Shown piece after piece: positions 7,936-15,174 of a stretch of 20,243 nt of DNA. Source of the stretch: Caldilineaceae bacterium. GTDB taxonomy: Bacteria; Chloroflexota; Anaerolineae; Caldilineales; Caldilineaceae. Below the pieces are notes generated by a model. It saw nothing but the letters and a program-made list of their open reading frames with translations. It had not been told where the DNA came from and did not search any database. Made by a program: the position numbers and the translations under genes. Within the stretch, counting starts at the first letter, position 1, and the number at the start of each line of letters is the position of its first letter. The stretch is taken from NCBI GenBank assembly GCA_028819675.1, contig JAPPKT010000623.1:1-20243 (forward strand), read 5' to 3'.

Positions 7936-7949
7936 GCACCCGCGGTGCC
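7935..7949 (+). terminator. Small hairpin directly at the ankyrin stop codon
   Basis: GGCACC (7935-7940) and GGTGCC (7944-7949) form a 6-bp stem with a CGC loop, starting at the last base of the TAG stop. There is no T-run after it, so it is only a weak candidate for a transcript end or 3'-stabilising structure. Confidence 0.25.
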
Positions 7950-7991
7950 GCATGATCCACGAAGTAACCGAAGGAGTGTTTCCCTGCGCCG

Positions 7992-8207
7992 GTGAACAGC
8001 ACGTATTCGTGGTCCTCACCTGTAAAGATGCAGGCCCTTGTCAGCGTCGAATTCTCCGACGGACTCACATTCGCCAAGATCTGGGAACGCAGCCGACCTC
8101 CGCTCCAGTTCATGAGTACGGCCCCGGCATCGGGTGAATGCGAGTTGTACCTCACTGCGGTCTCGGAAACAGACTTCTACACGTTTTCCGTCACCATAGA
8201 CACGTAG
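7992..8207 (+). pseudogene. Small fragment, possible C-terminus of a secreted beta-rich protein
   Basis: Starting at GTG 7992, this frame gives 71 residues; upstream it is open only from 7968. It has a plausible protein pattern (ALVSVEFSDGLTFAKIWERS, and the end DFYTFSVTIDT resembling the last strand of an extracellular beta-sandwich). No Shine-Dalgarno is evident and the start seems missing, so a gene remnant is more likely than a complete gene. The antisense frame at 7883-8155 is the alternative. I do not recognise a family. Confidence 0.25.
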
Positions 8208-8425
8208 TCACGGTAGCCAACAGAATCGCCCACACTCACTCTTGACGCCGAGCTCTGCAGCGTCTTCTTCGACAGCTTCTTCGGCGAAGATCGCCGATAA
8301 GGTGCGGGCGGCGAAGCGACTCTCTGCGATGAGCCGGCCCTTCACAGACCTGGTGAACCGCTCCAACACACTGCTTAGCTCGCGCTCCGTATATGGGGAC
8401 CAGTATACATAACTCCTTTGCTGTC
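8208..8425 (-). pseudogene. Helical gene fragment on the minus strand, unknown family
   Basis: The minus frame ending in TGA at 8210-8208 encodes an alpha-helical segment (ERELSSVLERFTRSV, then AESRFAARTLSAIFAEE and AVEEDAAEL) with codon use like the neighbouring genes. The only reasonable start inside is GTG 8369 (53 residues) without a clear Shine-Dalgarno; further upstream the frame runs into the DUF2339 gene as its antisense. Its stop abuts the TAG of the plus-strand fragment at 8205-8207. It may be the 3' end of a lost gene. The family is not recognised and confidence is low. Confidence 0.2.
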
Positions 8426-8451
8426 CATGCAGACCCTCAGGGAGAGTGGAG

Positions 8452-10452
8452 ATGAACTGTTTTAGCTGTGGGCGTGAAGTTTCGTCAGGCGACAACACTT
8501 GCCCCCATTGCGATGCCGACCTGGGATACGCCGGCGTCTGGTCCGAATCCAAGTCGTCAGAAGGCGACGATTTGCATGGCGTCATTGCCGGTCTGCAGTC
8601 GCAGATCAGCCGGTTGCAAGCGCAGATGATCCGGCAGGGGCAGCGCATCGACGCTCTCGAAAACGCCTCCCCAGACCTTACCCCAGAAAGACCGCCCTCA
8701 GAGGCGACGAGCCAGACAGCCGGCCCGGTCGAAGCGCCTGCAGGCACCGCACAGGCGCCCGCTGCTCAGCAGCCGGCCTCGACCACAGCGCCTCCCGCTG
8801 ATGAGAAGAGAACCCCGTCCTCCCGCGACTGGGAATGGTTGGTAGGGGGCAACTGGCTAGCCCGCGTCGGCATCCTGGCGCTGATCATCGGGATTGGCTT
8901 TTTTCTTAAACTGGCCTTCGACAATGACTGGATTGGGGAGACTGGGCGGGTAGTCTTGGGACTCTTGGTTGGGGCAGCCCTACTCGGCGGCGGCGAGCTC
9001 TGGGCTCGCAGGTATCCGGCGTGGGCCCAGGCGGTCACGGGTGGCGGTCTAGCCATCTTGTACCTAACCATATACGCCGCCCACGTTCTCTATTTTCTGG
9101 TCCCGGCAACGACTGCCCTGGCACTATCCAGCCTTGTGACCCTGGCCGCTGCCGCTCTGGCGCTGCGCCATGATGCGCGGGCCGTTGCCGTCCTCGGGAT
9201 TCTGGGCGGGTTCGCCACGCCACTGTTCCTGGCCGACAGATTGCCGGGGCATTGGGAGATACTCGCCTACGTGCTGATGCTGGATCTGGGCGTCCTGGCC
9301 CTCGCCGTCGCCCGCAACTGGCGCTGGTTCACCCTGCTGGCCCTGCTCGGTTCCCTGGCGCTCTTCGGATTCTGGTATGAGGAGCTGAACCCCGACCTGG
9401 TGCTAGCCCAGGTGGGCATCACTCTCATATTCCTGATATTCGTGGCGGCGACGACACTGTTTCACCTGTTCTGGCGCCGCCCCCCGAAGTTCCTCGACCA
9501 GTGCCTGATCGTGTTGAACGGGATGGCTTACTTCGGAATCAGCTACGGCATACTGCACGAAGAGTACCGCGCCTGGATAGGCGGGTTCACCTTGCTGCTG
9601 GCCTTGTTCTACGGCATCTTGGGGTTCGGGATTCTGGCCCAGTACCGGGAACAGGTGCGGCTCAGTCTCTTTACCCTGGGAATGGCCCTGGTCTTTCTGA
9701 TCATAGCCGTTCCCGTGCAGCTTGACGGCCCTTGGGTCACCATACTCTGGGCGGCGCAGATGGTCGTCCTGGTCTGGCTGTCCTTCTTACTGAGAGTTCC
9801 ACAACTGCGCTGGGCGGCTCTCGTCATCCTCGCTCTGGTTTCCCTTCAATTGATCGTAAGCTACTTCGCGCCGATTCTCTTCCGTCAAATCATAAGCTAC
9901 TTCATCACGCCCGACTGGGAGACAGCCTTTTTCGGCGAGGACCGCACCTATTGGCCGCTGGCAAACCGGCGATTCATGGCGCCTGCTGCCGCGATCGCCG
10001 CGACTTTCCTGTCGGCCATTTTCACGCAGCGTTGGGGAGGCCGGTCTGCATCTCGCGGGGACGCCATTATCGCCCCGATTCTGCTGGTCACGGGCAACGG
10101 CCTGACGCTGGTCGCGCTCAGCACTGAGCTGATAGACGCGGTGAACCGGGGTTTCTTCGCCATTGATCCGGAAACCGCCGGCAATGTGATCAGCCTGTCT
10201 TTGAGCGCGTTGTGGGCCCTGTACGCGGCGGCACTGATTGTCCTGGGTATCGTGCGCAGTAGTCGCTGGCCGCGGCTGGCCGGGTTGGGGTTGCTGGCAG
10301 TGCCTGTCGCCAAACTTTTCCTCTACGACGCATTCAGCCTGGGACTGGCATACCGAGTGACCGCTTTCATCGGCTTGGGCGTGCTGCTTGTCATCGGCGG
10401 GTTCCTGTACCAGCGCCACGGCAAGGTAATTCGAGGATTTCTGTTGGAGTGA
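8452..10452 (+). CDS. Zinc-ribbon, coiled-coil, DUF2339 polytopic membrane protein
   Basis: The 666-residue protein begins with a four-Cys zinc ribbon (Cys3, Cys6, Cys17, Cys20; CFSC and CPHC). Next comes a coiled coil (about 42-72, LQSQISRLQAQMIRQGQRI) and an Ala/Pro/Thr-rich linker to about residue 120. The sequence WLVGGNWLARVGILALIIGIGFFLKLAF then opens a long run of many hydrophobic segments to the C-terminus, the pattern of DUF2339 predicted membrane proteins. The biochemical role of that family is not established. The ATG at 8452 is preceded by GGGAG at 7-nt spacing; a GTG at 8446 is less likely. The zinc ribbon and coiled coil should lie in the cytoplasm and may serve assembly or partner binding. 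It stands alone on the plus strand. Confidence 0.92.
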   Translation: MNCFSCGREVSSGDNTCPHCDADLGYAGVWSESKSSEGDDLHGVIAGLQSQISRLQAQMIRQGQRIDALENASPDLTPERPPSEATSQTAGPVEAPAGTAQAPAAQQPASTTAPPADEKRTPSSRDWEWLVGGNWLARVGILALIIGIGFFLKLAFDNDWIGETGRVVLGLLVGAALLGGGELWARRYPAWAQAVTGGGLAILYLTIYAAHVLYFLVPATTALALSSLVTLAAAALALRHDARAVAVLGILGGFATPLFLADRLPGHWEILAYVLMLDLGVLALAVARNWRWFTLLALLGSLALFGFWYEELNPDLVLAQVGITLIFLIFVAATTLFHLFWRRPPKFLDQCLIVLNGMAYFGISYGILHEEYRAWIGGFTLLLALFYGILGFGILAQYREQVRLSLFTLGMALVFLIIAVPVQLDGPWVTILWAAQMVVLVWLSFLLRVPQLRWAALVILALVSLQLIVSYFAPILFRQIISYFITPDWETAFFGEDRTYWPLANRRFMAPAAAIAATFLSAIFTQRWGGRSASRGDAIIAPILLVTGNGLTLVALSTELIDAVNRGFFAIDPETAGNVISLSLSALWALYAAALIVLGIVRSSRWPRLAGLGLLAVPVAKLFLYDAFSLGLAYRVTAFIGLGVLLVIGGFLYQRHGKVIRGFLLE

Positions 10453-11197
10453 GTCCGGATCGTGTCTGTCTGCCCGGCCTGCGCTCGACAGGATTTGCCG
10501 TTCACAGAGACTCGTAGGCCATTCAACCCCACCTTGCTGGGACAGGTCGACAGCGGACAGTCGCCACTGACTCGGTCCGGGTCCATGTATGCCAGGCATC
10601 GTAGCCCGCGGCAAGTCGTTCAGTAGGCCGTCAGGCAGCAGCCATACTCCAGCCCAAGGGGATGGCCCGGCGCAGACATACTCCAGGCAGACCAGCGCCT
10701 GGCTCAAGTACGACGCGGACATGGCTAACGGGTGCATCGCAGCTTTGGGAAAAGGTCTGGCCTGGTATTCATGCCGGCGGTGGCTGAAATTGTTTGCCGG
10801 CTTTTGGAGAGACGCAGGGCAGGCACCAGGCCGGGCCTTACCGTAGGGTCCGTTGATTGGAGGAAACGCGGGGGCAGGCCTTGTGCCTGCCGCTACGGAG
10901 ACTTGATGGGATTGACGGGAGGTGATCAGGCGAAACTCTGTAACTACCAACCCATGTTCTGTGTGTGTACTGTGTTCAGTCTGTCTGGGGAAATGTACTG
11001 TCAGTATTTCTATTGCGGGCTCGCGATAGTCATAGCGGTGGACGTTGGGTATGTATGGGCGTTGCCTCGCCTGTCTTGCCTGCGCTGGCACATACTTGGA
11101 ATCTGCCAAGACGCGGGGGAAGCCCGGCCGCCGCGAGACGACGCCTTCAAATTCGCCACACATTGCTACGGCGCGGACAGGAGAGGGGGCGTTGCGG
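10453..11197. other. Long intergenic region without a supported gene
   Basis: These 745 bp separate the convergent DUF2339 gene and the DppC-type permease gene. Frames on both strands (for example 10732-11295 plus, and a minus frame running from 11163 into DUF2339) have compositions of out-of-frame reading: many Arg, Gln, His and Cys, no domain pattern, no Shine-Dalgarno. The transporter ATPase genes, which one might expect here, are absent. The only structure seen is the hairpin element at 10841-10898. Confidence 0.5.
10841..10898. repeat. Nested inverted-repeat element, possible REP/MITE-like unit
   Basis: An outer inverted repeat CCGTAG (10841-10846) and CTACGG (10893-10898) encloses an inner one, GGCAGGC (10873-10879) and GCCTGCC (10885-10891) with a CTTGT loop. 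The whole 58-bp element is GC-rich and sits in a non-coding region. Such nested palindromes are typical of small dispersed repeats, but only one copy is visible in the window. Confidence 0.45.
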
Positions 11198-12154
11198 TCA
11201 GCTATTTCCGTTGGCGGGCGCAGTTCTGGTGCGGAGCCAGCGCTCGCGTTGAACTGGGTCGGAGATGGCGCGCAGGGAGGCGGCGAGCAGGTTGAGGCTG
11301 AGGGTGGTGAGGAAGATGGTGAGGCCGGGGAAGGCGACGATCCACCAGGCGGAGGCGATGTACTGGCGGCCGCCGGCGATCATGAGGCCCCAGGAGGGTT
11401 CGGGGGGCTGGATGCCGAAGCCGAGAAAGCTCAGTCCCGCCTCGCTCAGAATCAAAGTCGCGACCTCAAGCGTGCCGAGGATGACAAGGGGCGAGGAGAC
11501 GTTGGGGATGATGTGGCGGAAGATGATGCGCGTATTGGTGCTGCCGATGGCGATGGCGGCGTCGATAAAAGGAGAGTTGCGGTAGGCGAGGGTCTGCCCG
11601 CGTGCGAGGCGTGCGTAGGCCATCCACCTGACGATAGCGAGGACGACGACCAGGTTCCAGAAGCCGGGGCCGAGCGAGAAGAGCACGAGGAGCGCGAGCA
11701 TGATCACTGGGATGCTCATCTGGATATCGACCAGGCGCATGATTATGTCGTCGGCCTTGCCGCGGTAGTAGCCGGCGATGATGCCCAGCAAGGTGCCGAT
11801 GACGCCGGATACGAGGGCGCTGCTGAGGCCGACGGTGAGGGAGACGCGGGCGCCGAAGATGATGCGGCTGAGCATGTCGCGGCCGAGGGGGTCGGTGCCG
11901 AGGATGTGGCGCGGGGCGTCTTCCTGTGCAGCCGGCGAGAGGGGGGGCATGTTGCGCATGCGCAGGTCCTGCTCAAGCGGGTCGTGGGGCGCGAGCAACT
12001 CAGCAGCCACAGCGCTGAGCAGAATCAGGGTGAAGATGGTGAGCGCGATCAAGGTTACGGGGTCGCGCAGCAGAGCGCGGGGAATGTGCCATGCGGAGGC
12101 GCGGCGTGTCCGTTCTGCCTCTTCCTGCAACATCAACCTTGTCTTTGCGGTCAT
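11198..12154 (-). CDS. ABC transporter permease, DppC/OppC type
   Basis: The 318-residue protein has an N-terminal cytoplasmic stretch, a first membrane segment (LIALTIFTLILLSAVAAELL), the HILGTDPLGRDMLSRIIFGAR signature of OppC-type permeases, and a BPD_transp_1 domain with further membrane segments. The EAA-type loop that docks the ATPase is DAAIAIGSTNTRIIFRHIIPN-like (about residues 200-220), and the typical LGFGIQPPEPSWG follows. It pairs with the DppB-type permease upstream, whose stop lies 43 nt before this start. It should form the membrane channel for the ligand caught by the family-5 binding protein. ATG 12154 lacks a clear Shine-Dalgarno, so translation may be coupled; an ATG seven codons later has AAGG before it. 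Confidence 0.95.
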   Translation of the reverse strand: MTAKTRLMLQEEAERTRRASAWHIPRALLRDPVTLIALTIFTLILLSAVAAELLAPHDPLEQDLRMRNMPPLSPAAQEDAPRHILGTDPLGRDMLSRIIFGARVSLTVGLSSALVSGVIGTLLGIIAGYYRGKADDIIMRLVDIQMSIPVIMLALLVLFSLGPGFWNLVVVLAIVRWMAYARLARGQTLAYRNSPFIDAAIAIGSTNTRIIFRHIIPNVSSPLVILGTLEVATLILSEAGLSFLGFGIQPPEPSWGLMIAGGRQYIASAWWIVAFPGLTIFLTTLSLNLLAASLRAISDPVQRERWLRTRTAPANGNS

Positions 12155-12197
12155 AAAGGAATAGTGGCGGCCGCGGCTTTGGAGGGAGCCGCCGGGG

Positions 12198-13115
12198 TTA
12201 CTGGAAGCGGATCCTTGGATTCAGGTAGACATAGCTCAGGTCGACGAGCAGGTTGACGATGATCACCATGCAGGCCACGACGAATACGGTCGCTTCGACG
12301 AGGGGAAGGTCGCGCCGTTGGAGCGCCTGCAGGGTGAGGAGGCCGATGCCGGGCCAGGCGAAGACGGTTTCGACCAGGATGGCGCCGTTGAGCATGGATG
12401 AGAGCATGTCGCCGCTGATGGTGACGACGGGAATGGCGGCGTTTTTGAGTGCGTGGACGAAGACGATGCGGCCTTCGGCAAGTCCCTTGGCGCGAGCGAC
12501 GGTGATGTGGGGCCGGTTCATCTCGTCGAGCATGGCGCTGCGGGTGATTTGGGAGATGCGCCCCAGGGGTGAAAGGCAGAGGGTCAGCGTCGGTAACGCC
12601 ATGTAAGAAAAGCCGCCATAGCCGGACGTCTTGAACCAGCCGAACTGGACGGCAAAGACGATGATCAACATCAGTGCCATCCAGAAGTCGACCATGGAAA
12701 CGCCCCCCAGCGAGAGAACGTTGATAATTCTGTCCAGGTAGGTCTGGGGGCGAAGTGCGGCCGCGGCGCCCAGGAGGATGCCGATGGGCGCGGCCAGCAG
12801 GAAGGCTGCTGCGGCCAGTCTGAACGTTGCGGGCAGACGGTCAATTACCAGGCGCAGGGACGATGTCTTCTGCCAGAAGGAGTCTCCGAAGTCGAGGAGA
12901 ATCGCGCGCGCCGCGAATCTGGCGTACTGCACTGGAATCGGATCGTTGAGGCCAAGCTGATCGCGCACCTGCTGGACGCGTTCTTCGGAGGCTTCGACGC
13001 CCACCATGATACGAACGGGATCACCTATCACACGGCCCGCAATGAAGACGAATGTGATAACAGCGAAGGCGACGCCGATCGAGTGAATGGAGCGTCGTAG
13101 CAGATAGGGAAGAAT
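12198..13115 (-). CDS. ABC transporter permease, DppB/OppB type (apparent ATT start)
   Basis: From the first possible GTG (13031) the protein is 277 residues and starts inside what should be the end of the first membrane segment. The frame upstream is open and encodes the usual DppB N-terminus: PYLLRRSIHSIG, then a hydrophobic stretch (VAFAVITFVFIAG), then RVIGDPVRIMVG. No ATG, GTG or TTG occurs in that frame before the upstream TGA. An ATT at 13115, where the family's Met is expected, has AAAGG 8 nt before it (13128-13124). From there the length is 305 residues, normal for the family. The rest is complete: a membrane domain with SMVDFWMALMLIIVFA and an EAA-type loop at VARAKGLAEGRIVFVHALKN. 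I extend the gene to 13115; GTG 13031 is the alternative. A point mutation of an original ATG is equally possible. Confidence 0.88.
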   Translation of the reverse strand: MLPYLLRRSIHSIGVAFAVITFVFIAGRVIGDPVRIMVGVEASEERVQQVRDQLGLNDPIPVQYARFAARAILLDFGDSFWQKTSSLRLVIDRLPATFRLAAAAFLLAAPIGILLGAAAALRPQTYLDRIINVLSLGGVSMVDFWMALMLIIVFAVQFGWFKTSGYGGFSYMALPTLTLCLSPLGRISQITRSAMLDEMNRPHITVARAKGLAEGRIVFVHALKNAAIPVVTISGDMLSSMLNGAILVETVFAWPGIGLLTLQALQRRDLPLVEATVFVVACMVIIVNLLVDLSYVYLNPRIRFQ

Positions 13116-13134
13116 CGGACCGGCCTTTACTGCG

Positions 13135-13193
13135 GAGGAGCGAGAAGTGGGGCAAGAGGTAGCGGGAGATGTTCTCTCTTCCCCACTCTCCTC
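13135..13193. repeat. Imperfect long hairpin just upstream of the permease start
   Basis: On the plus strand GAGGAG (13135-13140), AGTGGGG (13146-13152) and AAGAG (13154-13158) pair with CTCTT (13176-13180), CCCCACT (13181-13187) and CTCCTC (13188-13193). This gives 18 bp in total with two bulges on one arm and a 17-nt loop. In the permease mRNA the stem would end about 20 nt before the ATT codon, so it could affect translation or transcript processing. Confidence 0.6.
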
Positions 13194-13225
13194 GTCGGAA
13201 CAGCAGTTATCTCAACTCCGGATGC

Positions 13226-13285
13226 TGCGTATCACGTGTTGCGTTGTTCCATTTTCGCAGGACATGGCGCAACACGTGATACGCA
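13226..13285. repeat. Perfect 18-bp inverted repeat between binding-protein and permease genes
   Basis: TGCGTATCACGTGTTGCG (13226-13243) and its exact reverse complement (13268-13285) flank a 24-nt loop. Its place after the binding-protein gene and before the permease genes is where many transporter operons carry a stem-loop that protects or attenuates the message to keep the binding protein in excess. There is no T-tract, so full termination is unlikely. The left arm is closely matched at 16031-16046 (14 of 16 bases). Confidence 0.85.
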
Positions 13286-13333
13286 TTCCATTGACAAGCT
13301 TTGACGGGCTGTTCAATCTCAGCCCTTTACTCT

Positions 13334-14938
13334 TTACTTGGGTGTCATCTCCTTGGCCTGCAGGCGATGGTCCAGCTTCACGTTCCAATTCAGATCTTCG
13401 CTGATGAGATAGGCCAGGTCCAGGTGAGCGATCAGGCCGTAGGCGAAATCGTCGTAGGCGACCTGTGCGGCCTCCTTCAGCTTCATGTCACGGGCATCAC
13501 CGGAGAGAGTGCGGGCCTCTTCCCAGAGCGCATCAACCTCGGCGTTGCAGTAGAGTGACACCACGCCACCGCAGGTGAAGTAGTTGACATAGGAGAACCA
13601 AAGGTCGAGGATCTCGTTGCCGTGGAGGTGAACGGCGACCCAGTTGGGCTGGCCTTCCAGTTCGGACCAGTTATGGCTGAACTGAGGGTTGAAGGTATCC
13701 GGCGGCATGACGCTGACGGTGGCGTTGAAGCCGACGTCGTTGAGCATACCGCCGATGGCCTGGATGACCTCGACATGGCCGGCGTGCAGGCCCTGGCGGG
13801 AGGCGAGAGTGAATTCCTGGCCAACATCTACGCCGTCAGCCGCGGCGTCTTCGAGAAGGCCGCGAGCCCGATCGGGGTCATAGGGATAGGGCTGAAGATC
13901 AGGGTGGTGCCCGGTGGCGGTCTCGTTGACGATCTGGCCGGTGATTGTCGCGGCTCCGCCCAGGAGCGTTTCGACGATCAGCTCTTTGTCGATAGCGAGG
14001 TTGAGTGCTTCGCGGACGCGGATGTCCTCGAAGAGTTTCTGGTTACCCATGCGGGCAAACATGGTCTCGACGCTGGCGACAGAGGCGCAGCGCAGGCTTT
14101 CATCACTCAACGCCGAGTTGCACTGATCCGGCGTCACGAACTGAGCGATGTGGACCTCGCCGGCCTGGGCGGCGGCTGCCCGCACCGTGTCTTCGGGCAG
14201 GAAGCGCCAGGTCAGCTTGTCAAAGGATACCTTACCGCCGGCCTCGTCGGGGTTGCCGTGGCCCCACCAGTCGTCGAAGGCGACAAAGGTGATCGACTCG
14301 CCGCGCTTCCACTCGTCAAGCATATAGGGGCCGGTGCCAACCAACTTGGTGGAATAGGTTTCCGGCTCTTCCTCGATCTGCTTGGCCGAGGAGATGGCGA
14401 CGAAGTACATCTTTTCCAGCAGAATCGGGTCGGGATCGGCGGCGGATACGTTGACGCTGTATTCGTCGACCGCTTCGGCGCTGAGGGTACCGCCGATAAA
14501 GCCGGTGAGCGTGTTGACGAGGTCAGCCTCCCACATGTAGTTGATGCTTGTGGCGACGGCTTCGGCGTTCAACGGGGAACCGTCATGGAAGGTTACGCCC
14601 TCGCGCAACTGGAACTGGATGGTCCTGTCATCGAGCCGTTCCCACTCGGTTGCCAGCAAGGGGATGATCTCGCCGGTGGAGAAGTTGCGCGTGACCAGCG
14701 TTTCGACAACGTTCAAGCAGCCGTTGCAGTTGGTTTCGGCGGCGGCCAACGTTGCTTCCAGGGAGGTCATTTCCTGGGCGACAGCGACGATGAGCTCGCT
14801 TCCCGCCGCCTCCATCATGTCCCCGTCGCCTGTGTCTGCGGGCGCGGCTGCGGGTGCGACACACCCGGCCGCGAGCAGCAGGAGCAACAGGGCTGCCAAG
14901 GGTACAGCTGAACGAATCACTACCTTACGCAATGCCAT
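13334..14938 (-). CDS. ABC transporter substrate-binding lipoprotein, family 5 (DppA/OppA-like)
   Basis: The 534-residue protein starts with a Sec lipoprotein signal (MALRKVVIRS, a Leu-rich core, lipobox LAAGC with Cys26) and an Ala/Pro/Asp linker. The SBP_bac_5 domain follows, with the hallmarks VETLVTRN, LATEWERLDDRTIQFQLREG, VTFHDGSPLNAEAV, VGTGPYML, and VREALNLAIDKELIV. It should be membrane-anchored outside the cell and deliver ligand to the two permeases downstream. Family 5 proteins bind peptides, nickel, or oligosaccharides; the sugar-enzyme neighbours favour a saccharide or glycoside here, which is inference. Start ATG 14938 has AAAGGAG at 9 nt. The frame is open further upstream to 15175, but that extension lacks signal features and overlaps the promoter. 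Confidence 0.95.
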   Translation of the reverse strand: MALRKVVIRSAVPLAALLLLLLAAGCVAPAAAPADTGDGDMMEAAGSELIVAVAQEMTSLEATLAAAETNCNGCLNVVETLVTRNFSTGEIIPLLATEWERLDDRTIQFQLREGVTFHDGSPLNAEAVATSINYMWEADLVNTLTGFIGGTLSAEAVDEYSVNVSAADPDPILLEKMYFVAISSAKQIEEEPETYSTKLVGTGPYMLDEWKRGESITFVAFDDWWGHGNPDEAGGKVSFDKLTWRFLPEDTVRAAAAQAGEVHIAQFVTPDQCNSALSDESLRCASVASVETMFARMGNQKLFEDIRVREALNLAIDKELIVETLLGGAATITGQIVNETATGHHPDLQPYPYDPDRARGLLEDAAADGVDVGQEFTLASRQGLHAGHVEVIQAIGGMLNDVGFNATVSVMPPDTFNPQFSHNWSELEGQPNWVAVHLHGNEILDLWFSYVNYFTCGGVVSLYCNAEVDALWEEARTLSGDARDMKLKEAAQVAYDDFAYGLIAHLDLAYLISEDLNWNVKLDHRLQAKEMTPK

Positions 14939-15099
14939 ACTCTGAGTCTCCTTTGCTACGTGTGATGATGTATGAAACGCGGATGAGGGAGTGGCGGGGT
15001 TGCATCTGCTTCCGTTGCAGCGGACAGCAAGCCCCTTGCCAAAGATGTTTGGTTTCCCTAGCCCCTCTTTGGGAAGAGCGGCGTAATGGGAACGACTCC

Positions 15100-15127
15100 A
15101 TTTTACGGAGAAATTGTGTTGTGTCAA
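15100..15127 (-). promoter_or_regulatory. Candidate sigma70-type promoter for the transporter genes
   Basis: On the minus strand a consensus TTGACA (15127-15122) is followed after 16 bp by TAAAAT (15105-15100, five of six matches). It lies in the 236-bp gap between the epimerase stop and the binding-protein start, leaving a leader of about 155 nt. This is the best promoter candidate in the window. It suggests that the transporter genes can be transcribed apart from the enzymes upstream. Confidence 0.55.
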
Positions 15128-15174
15128 ACGTGTTTTTGCATCCTCTGGCGAGTGGCGGGGCTGTTCCCTGGCCA

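Noticed and set aside
9787..11163. 458-codon minus-strand open frame covering the intergenic region and the end of DUF2339
   Set aside because: Composition (many Gln, Arg, His, Pro) and overlap with a clear membrane-protein gene indicate chance openness; no motif was found in its non-overlapping part.
11045..12256. 403-codon plus-strand open frame, very rich in Gly, Glu, Asp and Ala
   Set aside because: It is the mirror of the DppC-type permease on the minus strand; high GC at third positions removes stops on the opposite strand.
13226..13285. Palindrome considered as a rho-independent terminator
   Set aside because: The stem is strong but no T-rich tract follows in either direction and the loop is 24 nt.
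13622..14911. 429-codon plus-strand open frame
   Set aside because: It is antisense to the family-5 binding protein, which shows full family motifs.
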